Shown: in pieces, positions 44,250-52,697 of the stretch
How the letters are laid out: every line of letters begins with the position of its first letter
Numbering within the stretch: position 1 is the first letter of the stretch
NCBI RefSeq assembly: GCF_900637665.1
Contig: NZ_LR134386.1
Location: forward strand, 2,720,501-2,784,500
DNA: 64,000 nucleotides
Direction: 5' to 3'
Source: Chryseobacterium nakagawai
Lineage (GTDB): Bacteria > Bacteroidota > Bacteroidia > Flavobacteriales > Weeksellaceae
Notes under the pieces: model-generated
What the model was told of the DNA's origin: nothing
Databases searched by the model: none
Seen by the model: the letters and a program-made list of their open reading frames with translations, nothing else
Program-made: the position numbers and the translations under genes

Positions 44250-45010
44250 AACTATTTTTTCTCATTACCGCATTACTTTTTTCTAACCTTGTGATTTCTG
44301 CCACCGAAACTAAAGTGATGATAAGAGCAAAAGCTAAGGATGCTAAATTTATCGGAAGTTCATTGGGGGGCGCTCATATCATTGTCCGAAATAAACTAAA
44401 TCAACGAATTTTATCAGAAGGAAAAACGACCGGAAGCACCGGAAATACTGATCTGATAATGAAAACACCTAAAACGAGAGGCCATTCCATTACTGACGAT
44501 CAAACAGGAGGGTTTGTAGCAACCATTGATATTGATGAACCTACATTTATTACCATAGAAGTAATTTCCCCTTTAAATAACAGACAGGCACAGGCTGTGG
44601 TAAGTACTGAATTATGGCTGATTCCGGGAAAAAATATTTTAGGAGAAGGAATTATTCTTGAAATTCCCGGCTATATTATTGATATTTTAAAGCCAAGAAC
44701 CCATCAGTATATTGCATTAAATACCATTAAAGACAAACCTTTTGTGTTTCAGGCGAATATTGTAATGATGTGCGGATGCGTGATTGAAAAGGGCGGAGTC
44801 TGGAATTCTGATGAGATTGAAGTAAAAGGAATTCTTAAAAAAGACGGAAAATTTGTTAAGAATATTGACATGTCTTGGGTGTCTACGAATCTATTTGAAG
44901 GAAACCATACCCTCAATACTCCGGGAAATTATGAACTTACATTATATGCTTATCATGAGAAAACCGGTAATACCGGAGTAGATAAGGTAAATTATGTAGT
45001 TTTTGAATAA
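44246..45010 (+). CDS. Secreted protein of unknown function coupled to marR
   Basis: A 254-residue protein with a signal peptide (MKLFFLITALLFSNLVISA) and no lipobox or membrane segment, so it is likely periplasmic. The rest is beta-rich and looks like two immunoglobulin-like domains: one near 25-120 (VMIRAKAKDAKFIGSSLGGAHIIVRN) and one from about 165 (QANIVMMCGCVIEKGGVW, then NTPGNYELTLYAYHEKTGNTG). I recognise no family. The CGC motif may bind metal or form a disulfide. It overlaps the MarR gene by ATGA and is under the same operator. Confidence 0.75.
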   Translation: MKLFFLITALLFSNLVISATETKVMIRAKAKDAKFIGSSLGGAHIIVRNKLNQRILSEGKTTGSTGNTDLIMKTPKTRGHSITDDQTGGFVATIDIDEPTFITIEVISPLNNRQAQAVVSTELWLIPGKNILGEGIILEIPGYIIDILKPRTHQYIALNTIKDKPFVFQANIVMMCGCVIEKGGVWNSDEIEVKGILKKDGKFVKNIDMSWVSTNLFEGNHTLNTPGNYELTLYAYHEKTGNTGVDKVNYVVFE

Positions 45011-45042
45011 GATAACATCTTGTCGTGGTGTTATCTGTAAGA

Positions 45043-45074
45043 TTTTTGTCTGATATAGATATATCAGACAAAAA
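45043..45074. repeat. Near-perfect 32-base palindrome after the marR operon
   Basis: TTTTTGTCTGATATA and its reverse complement are separated by two bases (GA). It is symmetrical, so it can terminate in either direction or be an operator. A second, smaller stem GATAACA / TGTTATC lies just before it (about 45011-45035). Confidence 0.75.
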
Positions 45075-45187
45075 ATTATCTTATTTTTATCATAATAAGG
45101 AAATGATTATTCTTAATTTTAACGATTGAACTCATTATCGTGAAAAATCTCATTGCAAAAGCTGTATATGAGATAAAGCAAAAAAAT

Positions 45188-46144
45188 ATGAAAAAATATA
45201 TTGTATCAGGTTTACTATTTTCTTTATCAATGTATGGCGAGAAAAGAAATGAATCTGTTGTATCTCATCAAAATATTCTTACTATAACTCAGAAAGACAG
45301 GCATGTTGAGGAAGGACCTCGTTATGGAGCGTACATTCATAGCAAGAATTGTTCTTTTGAAGTTTTAATTAATGATATTCCTGTAATAAAATATAATGAC
45401 GATTCAGGAAATGGCCTGACAGGCTCTTATTTTCAGCTAAATGAAGGGATCTTTAAAAAAGGAAATCAAAAGATCACGATTAAAATGACTCCAGGATTTA
45501 ACCCAGATCAGAAAGCGTTAGAATCATTGCTGTCCCCTAATTCAGAAATACAGTTAAAGATTGTAAAATCATTCAAAAACCAGACGGGGAATCCTGAAGA
45601 AAACGAAGTGAGAAAATATTCAACTTCAAAAAAGAAGCTTGGAAATAGCCCATCTTTTGAAGACTCATTTACTTTCTTTGCTGATATTCCTTATCATATA
45701 GAAACTCTTGAGAATGCGGAGGTTTTACTCACCGATGATAAAGATAAATTACAGGCTATTGAACAGGAAGTAGTTGCTCAATACAATAAGATAAGAGATA
45801 TTTACAGGAATGGTTCCTGGAGTGCATTAGCTGCTATATATTATAACAGAGAAAAAAGAGCAGCTAAACAGTTATATCTATTACCTGATGAGATAAAACA
45901 TAGATGGAATGATTATGTATTCAGAACCAATACTGATATCACATCTTTTGATGTAAAGCCAATAGAAGATTATAAAATGACCTTTTATGCAGATGGCAAA
46001 ATCGTATGCCTGCAGAAGATTGATAATGGAAAATCAGTGCTTTGGGGTCATTTTAAAAGAAAAGGAAAGGATAATGTAACAACAACTTACATTACCCTTT
46101 ATCTCTATCGTCCTAAAGGAACGAAGGACCTGGAAGTCTATTAA
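45188..46144 (+). CDS. Exported protein of unknown function
   Basis: A 318-residue protein. I take the ATG at 45188 (MKKYIVSGLLFSLSMYG), which gives a short signal-like N-terminus; a GTG 16 codons upstream is possible but has no signal. The body is soluble and mixed alpha/beta, and I recognise no domain (GPRYGAYIHSKNCSFEVLINDIPVIKYNDDSG; GSWSALAAIYYNREKRAAKQLYLLPDEIKHRWNDYV). It is transcribed alone from the plus strand, and it converges with the oxidoreductase gene only 4 bases away. Confidence 0.65.
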   Translation: MKKYIVSGLLFSLSMYGEKRNESVVSHQNILTITQKDRHVEEGPRYGAYIHSKNCSFEVLINDIPVIKYNDDSGNGLTGSYFQLNEGIFKKGNQKITIKMTPGFNPDQKALESLLSPNSEIQLKIVKSFKNQTGNPEENEVRKYSTSKKKLGNSPSFEDSFTFFADIPYHIETLENAEVLLTDDKDKLQAIEQEVVAQYNKIRDIYRNGSWSALAAIYYNREKRAAKQLYLLPDEIKHRWNDYVFRTNTDITSFDVKPIEDYKMTFYADGKIVCLQKIDNGKSVLWGHFKRKGKDNVTTTYITLYLYRPKGTKDLEVY

Positions 46145-46148
46145 TATT

Positions 46149-46730
46149 TTATAAAGAATCCGTGGCGGCAAATCGTGTGATTGTGTCTAGCCATTCTTTT
46201 CTTTGATTCTCAGTTAGTTCATACAATGGTCCTATAAAATTATCTTGAATGGAAGAGATACCACAGTACTCCAGAATTCCTTTTTTTAGTTGAATAAGTC
46301 CGCTCGACTGATATTCTTCTTCATATGCTTTGAGAGATAAATCTCCTGCAGTTGTGATGATTCTTGCAGATTTTGCATTTAACAGTCCTTCACTGCTTCC
46401 TTTTTTGTTCGTTTTAAAAACAATTCCCGGAAGAAATGCTCTGTCAAAGAATCCCTTCATTACAGCAGGCATGCCTAACCACCAAACAGGGTGTATCCAT
46501 ACCTGATGCTCACTCCATTGAATATCTTCCAGAGCTTTTACAAGATCGGGTTCCAGTTCCATTCTTTGTTGGTAACCAAATTGCAGGTTAGGATTGAAAT
46601 TAAGTTTTCCAATGGCAATATACCGTACCTCAGCACCGGAAGTTATAGCGGAATTGATATAAGACTCTGCAATGACAGAATTAAAGCTGTTTTGATTCGG
46701 ATGCCCGTTAATAACGACAATTTTTTTCAT
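46149..46730 (-). CDS. NAD(P)H-dependent flavodoxin-like oxidoreductase
   Basis: A 193-residue protein of the flavodoxin-like NAD(P)H:quinone oxidoreductase fold (KefF/MdaB type). It starts MKKIVVINGHPNQNSFN (the FMN phosphate loop, His-Pro), then HQVWIHPVWWLGMPAVMKGFFDRAFLPGIVF near 75-105 (the conserved WWxxPAxxKGxxDRxxxPG). It would reduce quinones or nitro/azo compounds. It overlaps the upstream esterase gene by 4 bases and is likely co-transcribed with it, both divergent from an AraC gene. Confidence 0.94.
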   Translation of the reverse strand: MKKIVVINGHPNQNSFNSVIAESYINSAITSGAEVRYIAIGKLNFNPNLQFGYQQRMELEPDLVKALEDIQWSEHQVWIHPVWWLGMPAVMKGFFDRAFLPGIVFKTNKKGSSEGLLNAKSARIITTAGDLSLKAYEEEYQSSGLIQLKKGILEYCGISSIQDNFIGPLYELTENQRKEWLDTITRFAATDSL

Positions 46731-47683
46731 GATTTTTGAGTTAAAAGATGCTTAAATAATTTGATCTGTTGTTTGTAGAAAGCTTCAGATAGCTGACAAG
46801 GAAAGAAATCAAAAGCATGTACAGCACCTCCAATTTCCATGAGATTAGCTGAAATTCCTGCATTCTGTAATTTTTTTGCGTATTTCTTGCCTTCATCTTT
46901 CAATGGATCCAGTTCGCATACAATGATGGTAGCTTCAGGAAGATTTTTAAAATTCTTTTCCCGTAAAGGAACCGAGTATTGAGGCGGATATTCCGTTTTA
47001 TGCTGTAGATAATGTTGCCACATCCATTCAGCAGCGTTTTTAGTTTGCATAGGAGCATTTGCTAACTCCTCCATTGATGAGGTTTTCAAAAGGTTGTCCG
47101 TTGGCGGATACAATAAATATTGATGTCTAATGTTCACTTCTTTCCTGTCTCTTGCCCAATGAGTTATTGAAGCGGCAATCGTAGCTCCGGCACTGCTTCC
47201 GCCAATCATTATTTCGTTTTTGTTTCCACCAATGTGATCAGCAGATTCAGATACCCATAATAAAGCATCATAGCCATCTTCCATAGCCGCTGGGAATGGA
47301 TGTTCGGGAGCTAGCCGATAGTCCACAGACACAATAATCATATCAATATCTAATGCCAATCGATAAAAGATAAAATCATATTGTTCCGGAGTCCCATAGA
47401 TAAAAGCGCCGCCGTGGAAATAGAGGAGTACCGGTAAATTTTGCTTTCCCTTTGGTCTGTAAATTCTCAATCTGATGTCTCTTTGTGATTCATAAGAAGG
47501 AATATGGATGTTCTCTACAGAAAGCGATAAAGGGATGGGCAATGATTCTTCCAGCATCATTATCTTCATTTCTTCTTCCTTGATCTTTGCCGGATGACTG
47601 GCCATTAAATATTCATAATCAATTTGATTAAATGGACTGTGAATAACAGCTTTCAAAAGTTCCGGATCTATTTTTTCTTGCAT
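46727..47683 (-). CDS. Alpha/beta-hydrolase esterase (HSL family)
   Basis: A 318-residue carboxylesterase of the hormone-sensitive-lipase family. Oxyanion motif YFHGGAFIYG near 90; nucleophile in IGGSSAGATIAA near 162 (GxSxG as GSSAG); the catalytic Asp in CELDPLKDEG near 258; and the His in GAVHAFDFF near 288. The substrate would be a small ester or acyl compound. It is the first gene of a two-gene operon with the oxidoreductase (ATGA overlap), so they may work on one xenobiotic. Confidence 0.94.
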   Translation of the reverse strand: MQEKIDPELLKAVIHSPFNQIDYEYLMASHPAKIKEEEMKIMMLEESLPIPLSLSVENIHIPSYESQRDIRLRIYRPKGKQNLPVLLYFHGGAFIYGTPEQYDFIFYRLALDIDMIIVSVDYRLAPEHPFPAAMEDGYDALLWVSESADHIGGNKNEIMIGGSSAGATIAASITHWARDRKEVNIRHQYLLYPPTDNLLKTSSMEELANAPMQTKNAAEWMWQHYLQHKTEYPPQYSVPLREKNFKNLPEATIIVCELDPLKDEGKKYAKKLQNAGISANLMEIGGAVHAFDFFPCQLSEAFYKQQIKLFKHLLTQKS

Positions 47684-47757
47684 TATAGATAAATTTTATA
47701 TCGCAAAAATAGACTGATAAAATGGGTGAAAACAGGTATATTTAAAGCTTATTTAGG

Positions 47758-47765
47758 TACCTTTG
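47758..47765 (+). promoter_or_regulatory. -7 element of the AraC gene at 47770, nearly touching its start codon
   Basis: TACCTTTG matches TAnnTTTG and ends 4 bases before the ATG at 47770. If used, the mRNA is leaderless. No clear -33 TTG is visible. Confidence 0.45.
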
Positions 47766-47769
47766 TCGT

Positions 47770-48600
47770 ATGGCAAGAGAAAATATACACCAATCCCTTG
47801 AAGTTTTTTATGAAAAAATAGATCAGTGTCCGTTAAAAGACAGGCAATTCAATTTTTTTGAACTGGTGTATGTGATTTCCGGCATTGGAGCGCATACCGT
47901 CAATGAGAATACAATTGCTTATGCTGAAGGAGATCTCTTTTTAATTACTCCCAATGATTGTCATGGATTTGAGCTCAATGGAATCTGTGAATTTATGGTG
48001 GTTCGTTTTGGTGAAAACTACATCAAAGAATATCAATGGAAAAGTATAGACCATATTGAATGTCTTTTGTATTACGCTTCTCACTTGTCTGGTTCATTAC
48101 TTGTTAATAATGAGGATAAAAAAATGATGAGTCTGCTCATTCAGAACCTACAGCAGGCAATACAACATGAATCTGTATATAATGAAGACCTTACCCGTCA
48201 TTTGGTGAATGCTATTATTGTGATTGCGGCAAGGAATATAGCGGTGATCAAACCACAGAATATCTCATCCAATGCCGATGTTCGTATTCTTCAGATTCTG
48301 GATTATATTCAGGAAAATATACGCCAGCCCAGACTTCTGAAAGTAGAGGCCATTGCCAATGAGTTTGGATTATCTTCAACTTATCTTGGTAGTTACTTCC
48401 GTAAACAGTGTAACGAGTCTATTCAGCAATATATTTCTTCCTACAAAATCCGGCTGATAGAGCATAGACTGCGTTTCAGTGATAAAAGAGTTCACGAAAT
48501 TGCAGATGAGTTCGGATTTGCAGATGAAAGCCACATCAACAAATTCTTTAAAAGACATAAAGGAAAAAGCCTTAAAGCGTATCGACTTGAAGTAGCTTAG
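47770..48600 (+). CDS. AraC-family regulator divergent from the esterase operon
   Basis: A 276-residue regulator. The sensor half has a cupin-like segment (NFFELVYVISGIGAHTVNENTIAYAEGDLFLITPNDCHGF), and the C-terminal half is the AraC DNA-binding region (VEAIANEFGLSSTYLGSYFRKQCNESIQQYISSYKIRLIEHRLRFSDKRVHEIADEFGFADESHINKFFKRHKGKSLKAYRL). It resembles the AraC at 42774. It lies 86 bases from, and is divergent to, the esterase/oxidoreductase operon, which it probably controls. Confidence 0.94.
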   Translation: MARENIHQSLEVFYEKIDQCPLKDRQFNFFELVYVISGIGAHTVNENTIAYAEGDLFLITPNDCHGFELNGICEFMVVRFGENYIKEYQWKSIDHIECLLYYASHLSGSLLVNNEDKKMMSLLIQNLQQAIQHESVYNEDLTRHLVNAIIVIAARNIAVIKPQNISSNADVRILQILDYIQENIRQPRLLKVEAIANEFGLSSTYLGSYFRKQCNESIQQYISSYKIRLIEHRLRFSDKRVHEIADEFGFADESHINKFFKRHKGKSLKAYRLEVA

Positions 48601-48601
48601 G

Positions 48602-48835
48602 TTAAAGAGCAGTAAAGACTTCCATAATTGCTTCAATAAGTCCTTTTTCTACGTTGGAATCTGACGAGAGGTCTTGTATCATCGCCCGCATATTACCTTC
48701 GTCATCGCGCTCAAAAACAACTTCATGGCCATTCACGTCTACATAGAATTTATAACCATAGGTGAATGTTGCCAGTTTTACATTGAAAAGCTGCTCTTGA
48801 CCTTTATAGGTTACGGGTAATTGAAATTCTTCCAT
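48602..48835 (-). CDS. Small conserved protein of unknown function
   Basis: A 77-residue acidic protein (MEEFQLPVTYKGQEQLFNVKLATFTYGYKFYVDVNGHEVVFERDDEGNMRAMI...). It has no signal or membrane segment. The beta-rich pattern and the ending EKGLIEAIMEVF make it look like a genuine small domain rather than a chance frame. The stop lies 1 base after the stop of the convergent AraC gene. Function unknown. Confidence 0.65.
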   Translation of the reverse strand: MEEFQLPVTYKGQEQLFNVKLATFTYGYKFYVDVNGHEVVFERDDEGNMRAMIQDLSSDSNVEKGLIEAIMEVFTAL

Positions 48836-48976
48836 TTATTTCTGTATATATCGATGTGAGTAAAATTCTGAAAATGAAGGTAAGCTTAATGTGAACTTCA
48901 GCTTAAGATTAGTTTTCATGAGGTAAAGATACGATCTTATTATTGTTCACTGCAAGCATAAGCCATTTCTACATCA

Positions 48977-50032
48977 TTACGAATTTAAAATTACCCACCC
49001 TGTAGATTTACAGCCATAGAAGTTATCTTCTACAAAAATAATTTTACCAAGATTGGCAGTATTACAGGTATTAGTCCCTAATGTTGAGTTTTCTGCATTT
49101 ATTTTAATGGAACCTTTCACTTGTACTTTTGAATCACTGGCTGTTGTCTCAAAATTATTGATCCCTATCCCAATTTTTCCATTCTTTAATATAGTAAATG
49201 CGTCATTGCCTATTCCACTGATTCCATTTCCTATTACCAAAAGCCGGTTGCTGTTCTGATACGCTTCCGTAAACTGGTTGTCATATTTTTCTGCGATTGG
49301 AATATAGGATGTATTATAGGCACCGAAGGTGGTTTCATAGCCACTATAGGCTCTTGTTTTATTTCCAAAGGCCGTGGATAAAACTCCGCTTGCCTGTGTT
49401 TGTAATCCCCATGCTGTGGAATTGCTTCCTGATGCCGTATTTCCAATCTGACTGATGAGGTTGCCGCCCCAGGACATAGAATTGCTTCCCGAAGCGGTAT
49501 TAAAGCCACCAAAAACTGCTGATCTTTCTCCTGAAGAAATATTCATAATACCAGTAGCAAAGCTGTTAATTCCTGTCGCTCCTCTATTGGAAGATGTGTA
49601 GGCATATGATAAATCAACCGCATTGTTTCCAAGTGCACCATAATTTGAACTGTTTATATTTTTAAATAAACGAAATGCAGAAGAGTACTCATCATTTTGT
49701 ATAGATCCTTTTGTCTGTACCAATGCTGAAGATAAAGGGATCCAGGAACTTTGATTCCAATAGTAATATCCAGGATAATAAACATATTTCATCTTCTCAG
49801 ATGCTGTATTTTTACTGCCATCTTTAATGTATACCAGCATGGTGTTGTGTTCTTCTGTTACAGGCATAGTATAGGCTTCCAAAGACGTGATACCGGGAAT
49901 AATAAGACCTTTAACAAGAGTGTTGGCTGGACTTTCAATATGAAGGCTTGCTTTTGGGTGATCTGTATTGATTCCTACCTGGCAAAGCATTAGGGGAGAA
50001 AGATGGAGAGTTGTAAGTAGAAATAATTTCAT
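48977..50032 (-). CDS. Secreted surface protein with YadA-like head repeats
   Basis: A 351-residue protein with a Sec signal (MKLFLLTTLHLSPLMLCQ). From about residue 105 to 240 it has YadA-head-like repeats with the Ser-Ala-x-Gly / Ala-Ser-Gly pattern (INSFATGIMNISSGERSAVFGGFNTASGSNSMSWGG...NTASGSNSTAWGLQTQASGVLSTAFGNKTRAYSG). The start (VGINTDHPKASLHIES) and end (GKIGIGINNFETTASDSKVQVKG) are like the ones in phage-tail-like or cell-surface proteins of Bacteroidetes. It is not a full autotransporter since it lacks a membrane anchor. Function: surface adhesin-like, unproven. Confidence 0.8.
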   Translation of the reverse strand: MKLFLLTTLHLSPLMLCQVGINTDHPKASLHIESPANTLVKGLIIPGITSLEAYTMPVTEEHNTMLVYIKDGSKNTASEKMKYVYYPGYYYWNQSSWIPLSSALVQTKGSIQNDEYSSAFRLFKNINSSNYGALGNNAVDLSYAYTSSNRGATGINSFATGIMNISSGERSAVFGGFNTASGSNSMSWGGNLISQIGNTASGSNSTAWGLQTQASGVLSTAFGNKTRAYSGYETTFGAYNTSYIPIAEKYDNQFTEAYQNSNRLLVIGNGISGIGNDAFTILKNGKIGIGINNFETTASDSKVQVKGSIKINAENSTLGTNTCNTANLGKIIFVEDNFYGCKSTGWVILNS

Positions 50033-50249
50033 AAAAGGAACGCATTCGTTTATGCAAAGGTATATTTGTCAACTATTCTATACAAGAGGATAATTTATGT
50101 ATCTAAAAAACTTAACATAATTCGAATCCAGGATATATAAAGTATAGTTTGAATTTTTTATCTTTTATTAATCTCAGAATAATATTTTTCTTTTAAGTGT
50201 GTTTTTAGATTTATTTAGTTTATTAATGTTCTTTTATATTTTTAAATAG

Positions 50250-50257
50250 TATATTTG
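50250..50257 (+). promoter_or_regulatory. -7 element of the photolyase gene
   Basis: TATATTTG matches TAnnTTTG, 45 bases before the ATG at 50303. Confidence 0.5.
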
Positions 50258-50302
50258 TGTTTTATTTTAATTAACAAATATTTATATTTTTAAAGATGTT
50301 TC

Positions 50303-51586
50303 ATGAATAGGATGAATATTTTTTGGTTCAGAAGAGACCTTAGGCTGGAAGATAATATAGGGCTTCATCACGCACTTAATACTGGATTAAAGGTGATTCC
50401 GATTTTTATTTTTGATACAGAGATACTCAGTAAGCTTCAGAATAAAAATGACAGAAGGGTTGATTATATCCATCAGGCTTTACAACAGATTCATCAAGAG
50501 CTAAAGAAACATAACAGTGGGCTTCGTGTCTATTATGGTAGTCCAATAGATATTTTTAGAAAATTAGCAGAAGATTTTACTATTGATACGGTCTTTTGTA
50601 ACAGAGATTATGAACCACAGGCCTTACAACGGGACCGTCAGGTAGCTGATCTATTATCAAAACATCATATCTATTTTAGAGATTTTAAAGATCAGGTCAT
50701 ATTTGAAAAGAATAATATTCTTAAAAGTGATCTTTCTCCATATACTGTTTTTACTCCCTATTCAAAGAAATGGAAGGAAAACTTAACAACGATAGAAACC
50801 TTTAGTACAAACTGGGATCATTTTGCAAATGATGAAGAAATTTCAGAAATTATTTCATTGAAAGAAATTGGATTTGAGGAAACAGATCTTAAATTCATAA
50901 AACCTAAACTGGATGCAGATATCATAGATTCATATGGTAATTACAGGGATTTTCCTGCCATGGATCGTACTACTCATCTAGGGATCGCACTTCGTTTTGG
51001 AACCATTTCCATCAGAAAATGTGTACAATATGCTGTTAAACATAGTGAAGTCTGGCTTAATGAGCTGATCTGGAGAGAGTTTTTCATGCAGATTCTGTAT
51101 CATTATCCAAGTGTTGTACATCAGTGTTTTAAAAAGAAATATGAGAATATCCCCTGGAGGAATGATGAAGATGAATTTAAGGCATGGTGTGAAGGTAAAA
51201 CAGGATATCCAATTGTGGATGCCGGAATGAGAGAACTTAATGAAACCGGATTTATGCACAACAGGGTAAGAATGATTACAGCAAGTTTTCTTACCAAACA
51301 TCTGCTTATTGATTGGCGTTGGGGAGAAGCCTATTTTGCTGAAAAACTATTAGATTATGACCTGGCTGCCAATAACGGGAATTGGCAATGGGCTGCAGGA
51401 TGTGGATGTGATGCAGCTCCTTATTTCAGAATATTCAATCCCTATGAACAGACGAAAAAGTTTGATAAAGACACTCAGTATATTAGGAAGTGGCTTCCTG
51501 TAGATTATATCGAAGAACCTATCGTAGATCATACAAATGCCAGAGAACGAGCATTGAAGGTTTATAAAGAGGCATTAGCAGAATAA
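50303..51586 (+). CDS. phrB: Deoxyribodipyrimidine photolyase / cryptochrome
   Basis: A 427-residue flavoprotein that repairs UV-made cyclobutane pyrimidine dimers with blue light. Two in-frame Met codons (50303 and 50312) precede FWFRRDLRLEDNIGLHHAL; the second may be the true start. The N-terminal half is the antenna-binding alpha/beta domain; the C-terminal half binds FAD: ELIWREFFMQILYHYP near 255, WCEGKTGYPIVDAGMREL near 296, FMHNRVRMITASFLTKHLLIDWRWGE near 318, and NNGNWQWAAGCGCDAAPYFRIFNP near 355. These fit class I CPD photolyases. It is followed by hemH after 18 bases. Confidence 0.95.
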   Translation: MNRMNIFWFRRDLRLEDNIGLHHALNTGLKVIPIFIFDTEILSKLQNKNDRRVDYIHQALQQIHQELKKHNSGLRVYYGSPIDIFRKLAEDFTIDTVFCNRDYEPQALQRDRQVADLLSKHHIYFRDFKDQVIFEKNNILKSDLSPYTVFTPYSKKWKENLTTIETFSTNWDHFANDEEISEIISLKEIGFEETDLKFIKPKLDADIIDSYGNYRDFPAMDRTTHLGIALRFGTISIRKCVQYAVKHSEVWLNELIWREFFMQILYHYPSVVHQCFKKKYENIPWRNDEDEFKAWCEGKTGYPIVDAGMRELNETGFMHNRVRMITASFLTKHLLIDWRWGEAYFAEKLLDYDLAANNGNWQWAAGCGCDAAPYFRIFNPYEQTKKFDKDTQYIRKWLPVDYIEEPIVDHTNARERALKVYKEALAE

Positions 51587-51604
51587 CAAATAAAATAGAA
51601 AAAA

Positions 51605-52633
51605 TTGGCTAAAAAAGGAATTTTATTAATCAATCTTGGCTCTCCAAGATCAACGGCGGTAGAAGATGTAAAAGAATATCTTGATGAATTCCTGATGGAT
51701 GAAAAGGTCATTGATTATCGATGGATTTTCCGGGCACTTTTGGTTCGTGGAATTATTTTAAAAACCAGACCAGCAAAATCAGCGGAAGCTTATAAAACTG
51801 TATGGACAGATGAAGGGTCTCCGCTTATTGTTATCACGAAAAAGATACAGCAAAAGTTACAAAAGCTAGTGGATATACCGGTAGAGATCGGAATGAGATA
51901 TGCAGAGCCAAGTATTGAAACAGGGATCAGGAACCTTGTTGAAAAAGGAATTACGGAAATTGTATTGTTTCCCCTTTACCCACAATATGCAATGAGCACT
52001 ACAGAAACAGTTATTGAAAAAGCTGAAGAGATCAGAAAGAAAATATTTCCTCATGTAAAGATCAATTATATTCAGCCCTTTTATAACCGGGATCTGTATA
52101 CTGATTGTTTGACGGAAAGTATCCGAGAGAAGCTTCCTCAAGATTTTGATGCCTTACTGTTTTCTTATCATGGGGTTCCTGAACGGCATATTTATAAAAC
52201 AGACCCCACAAAAACCTGTAATATGAATGACTGTTGCCATAAAGATACCCATCCCAGTCATTCGTTTTGCTATCGTCATCAATGTTTTAATACCACTGAA
52301 CGAGTGATCAAAAAACTAGGATTGCCAAAAGGTAAAGTCATTGTTTCTTTTCAGTCCAGATTAGGAAAAGATAAGTGGATAGAGCCCTATACAGATCATA
52401 CATTAGAAACGATACCCGGCAAAGGAATTAAAAATCTTGCTATTGTTTGTCCGGCATTTGTTTCAGATTGTCTTGAAACCCTGGAAGAAATTTCCGTTGA
52501 AGGAAAAGAATCATTTCTGGAATCTGGTGGTGAAAATTTCACCTATATTTCCTGTCTGAATGATGAAGACCGTTGGATTGAAGTCATTCGGGTTCTTTGT
52601 GAAGAGCAGCTTAATCAATTCTATTTAGTATAG
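51605..52633 (+). CDS. hemH: Ferrochelatase with TTG start
   Basis: A 342-residue ferrochelatase that inserts Fe(II) into protoporphyrin IX to make haem. The start codon is TTG (51605): the encoded MAKKGILLINLGSPRS is the expected N-terminus and no ATG precedes it in frame. Other marks are LFPLYPQYAMSTT near 122, SYHGVPERHIYKTDP near 188 (the active-site His) and FQSRLGKDKWIEPYT near 258. The region with CHKDTHPSHSFCYRHQCFNTTE is typical. It sits between photolyase and MarR. Removing photosensitising porphyrin fits a light-stress context. Confidence 0.95.
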   Translation: MAKKGILLINLGSPRSTAVEDVKEYLDEFLMDEKVIDYRWIFRALLVRGIILKTRPAKSAEAYKTVWTDEGSPLIVITKKIQQKLQKLVDIPVEIGMRYAEPSIETGIRNLVEKGITEIVLFPLYPQYAMSTTETVIEKAEEIRKKIFPHVKINYIQPFYNRDLYTDCLTESIREKLPQDFDALLFSYHGVPERHIYKTDPTKTCNMNDCCHKDTHPSHSFCYRHQCFNTTERVIKKLGLPKGKVIVSFQSRLGKDKWIEPYTDHTLETIPGKGIKNLAIVCPAFVSDCLETLEEISVEGKESFLESGGENFTYISCLNDEDRWIEVIRVLCEEQLNQFYLV

Positions 52634-52646
52634 TTTTGAGTATATA

Positions 52647-52680
52647 TTGTCATTATTCTTTAAAAAATTAGGTATTTTTG
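52647..52680 (+). promoter_or_regulatory. Promoter of the marR gene after hemH
   Basis: TTG at 52647-52649 and TATTTTTG at 52673-52680, 23 bases apart, match the Bacteroidetes consensus. The next ATG is at 52698, so the leader is short. Confidence 0.6.
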
Positions 52681-52697
52681 TAGACTATCTGAAACGA

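Noticed and set aside
45043..45074. Terminal inverted repeat of an insertion sequence
   Set aside because: The two arms are only 2 bases apart with no transposase between them, so a terminator or operator is more likely.
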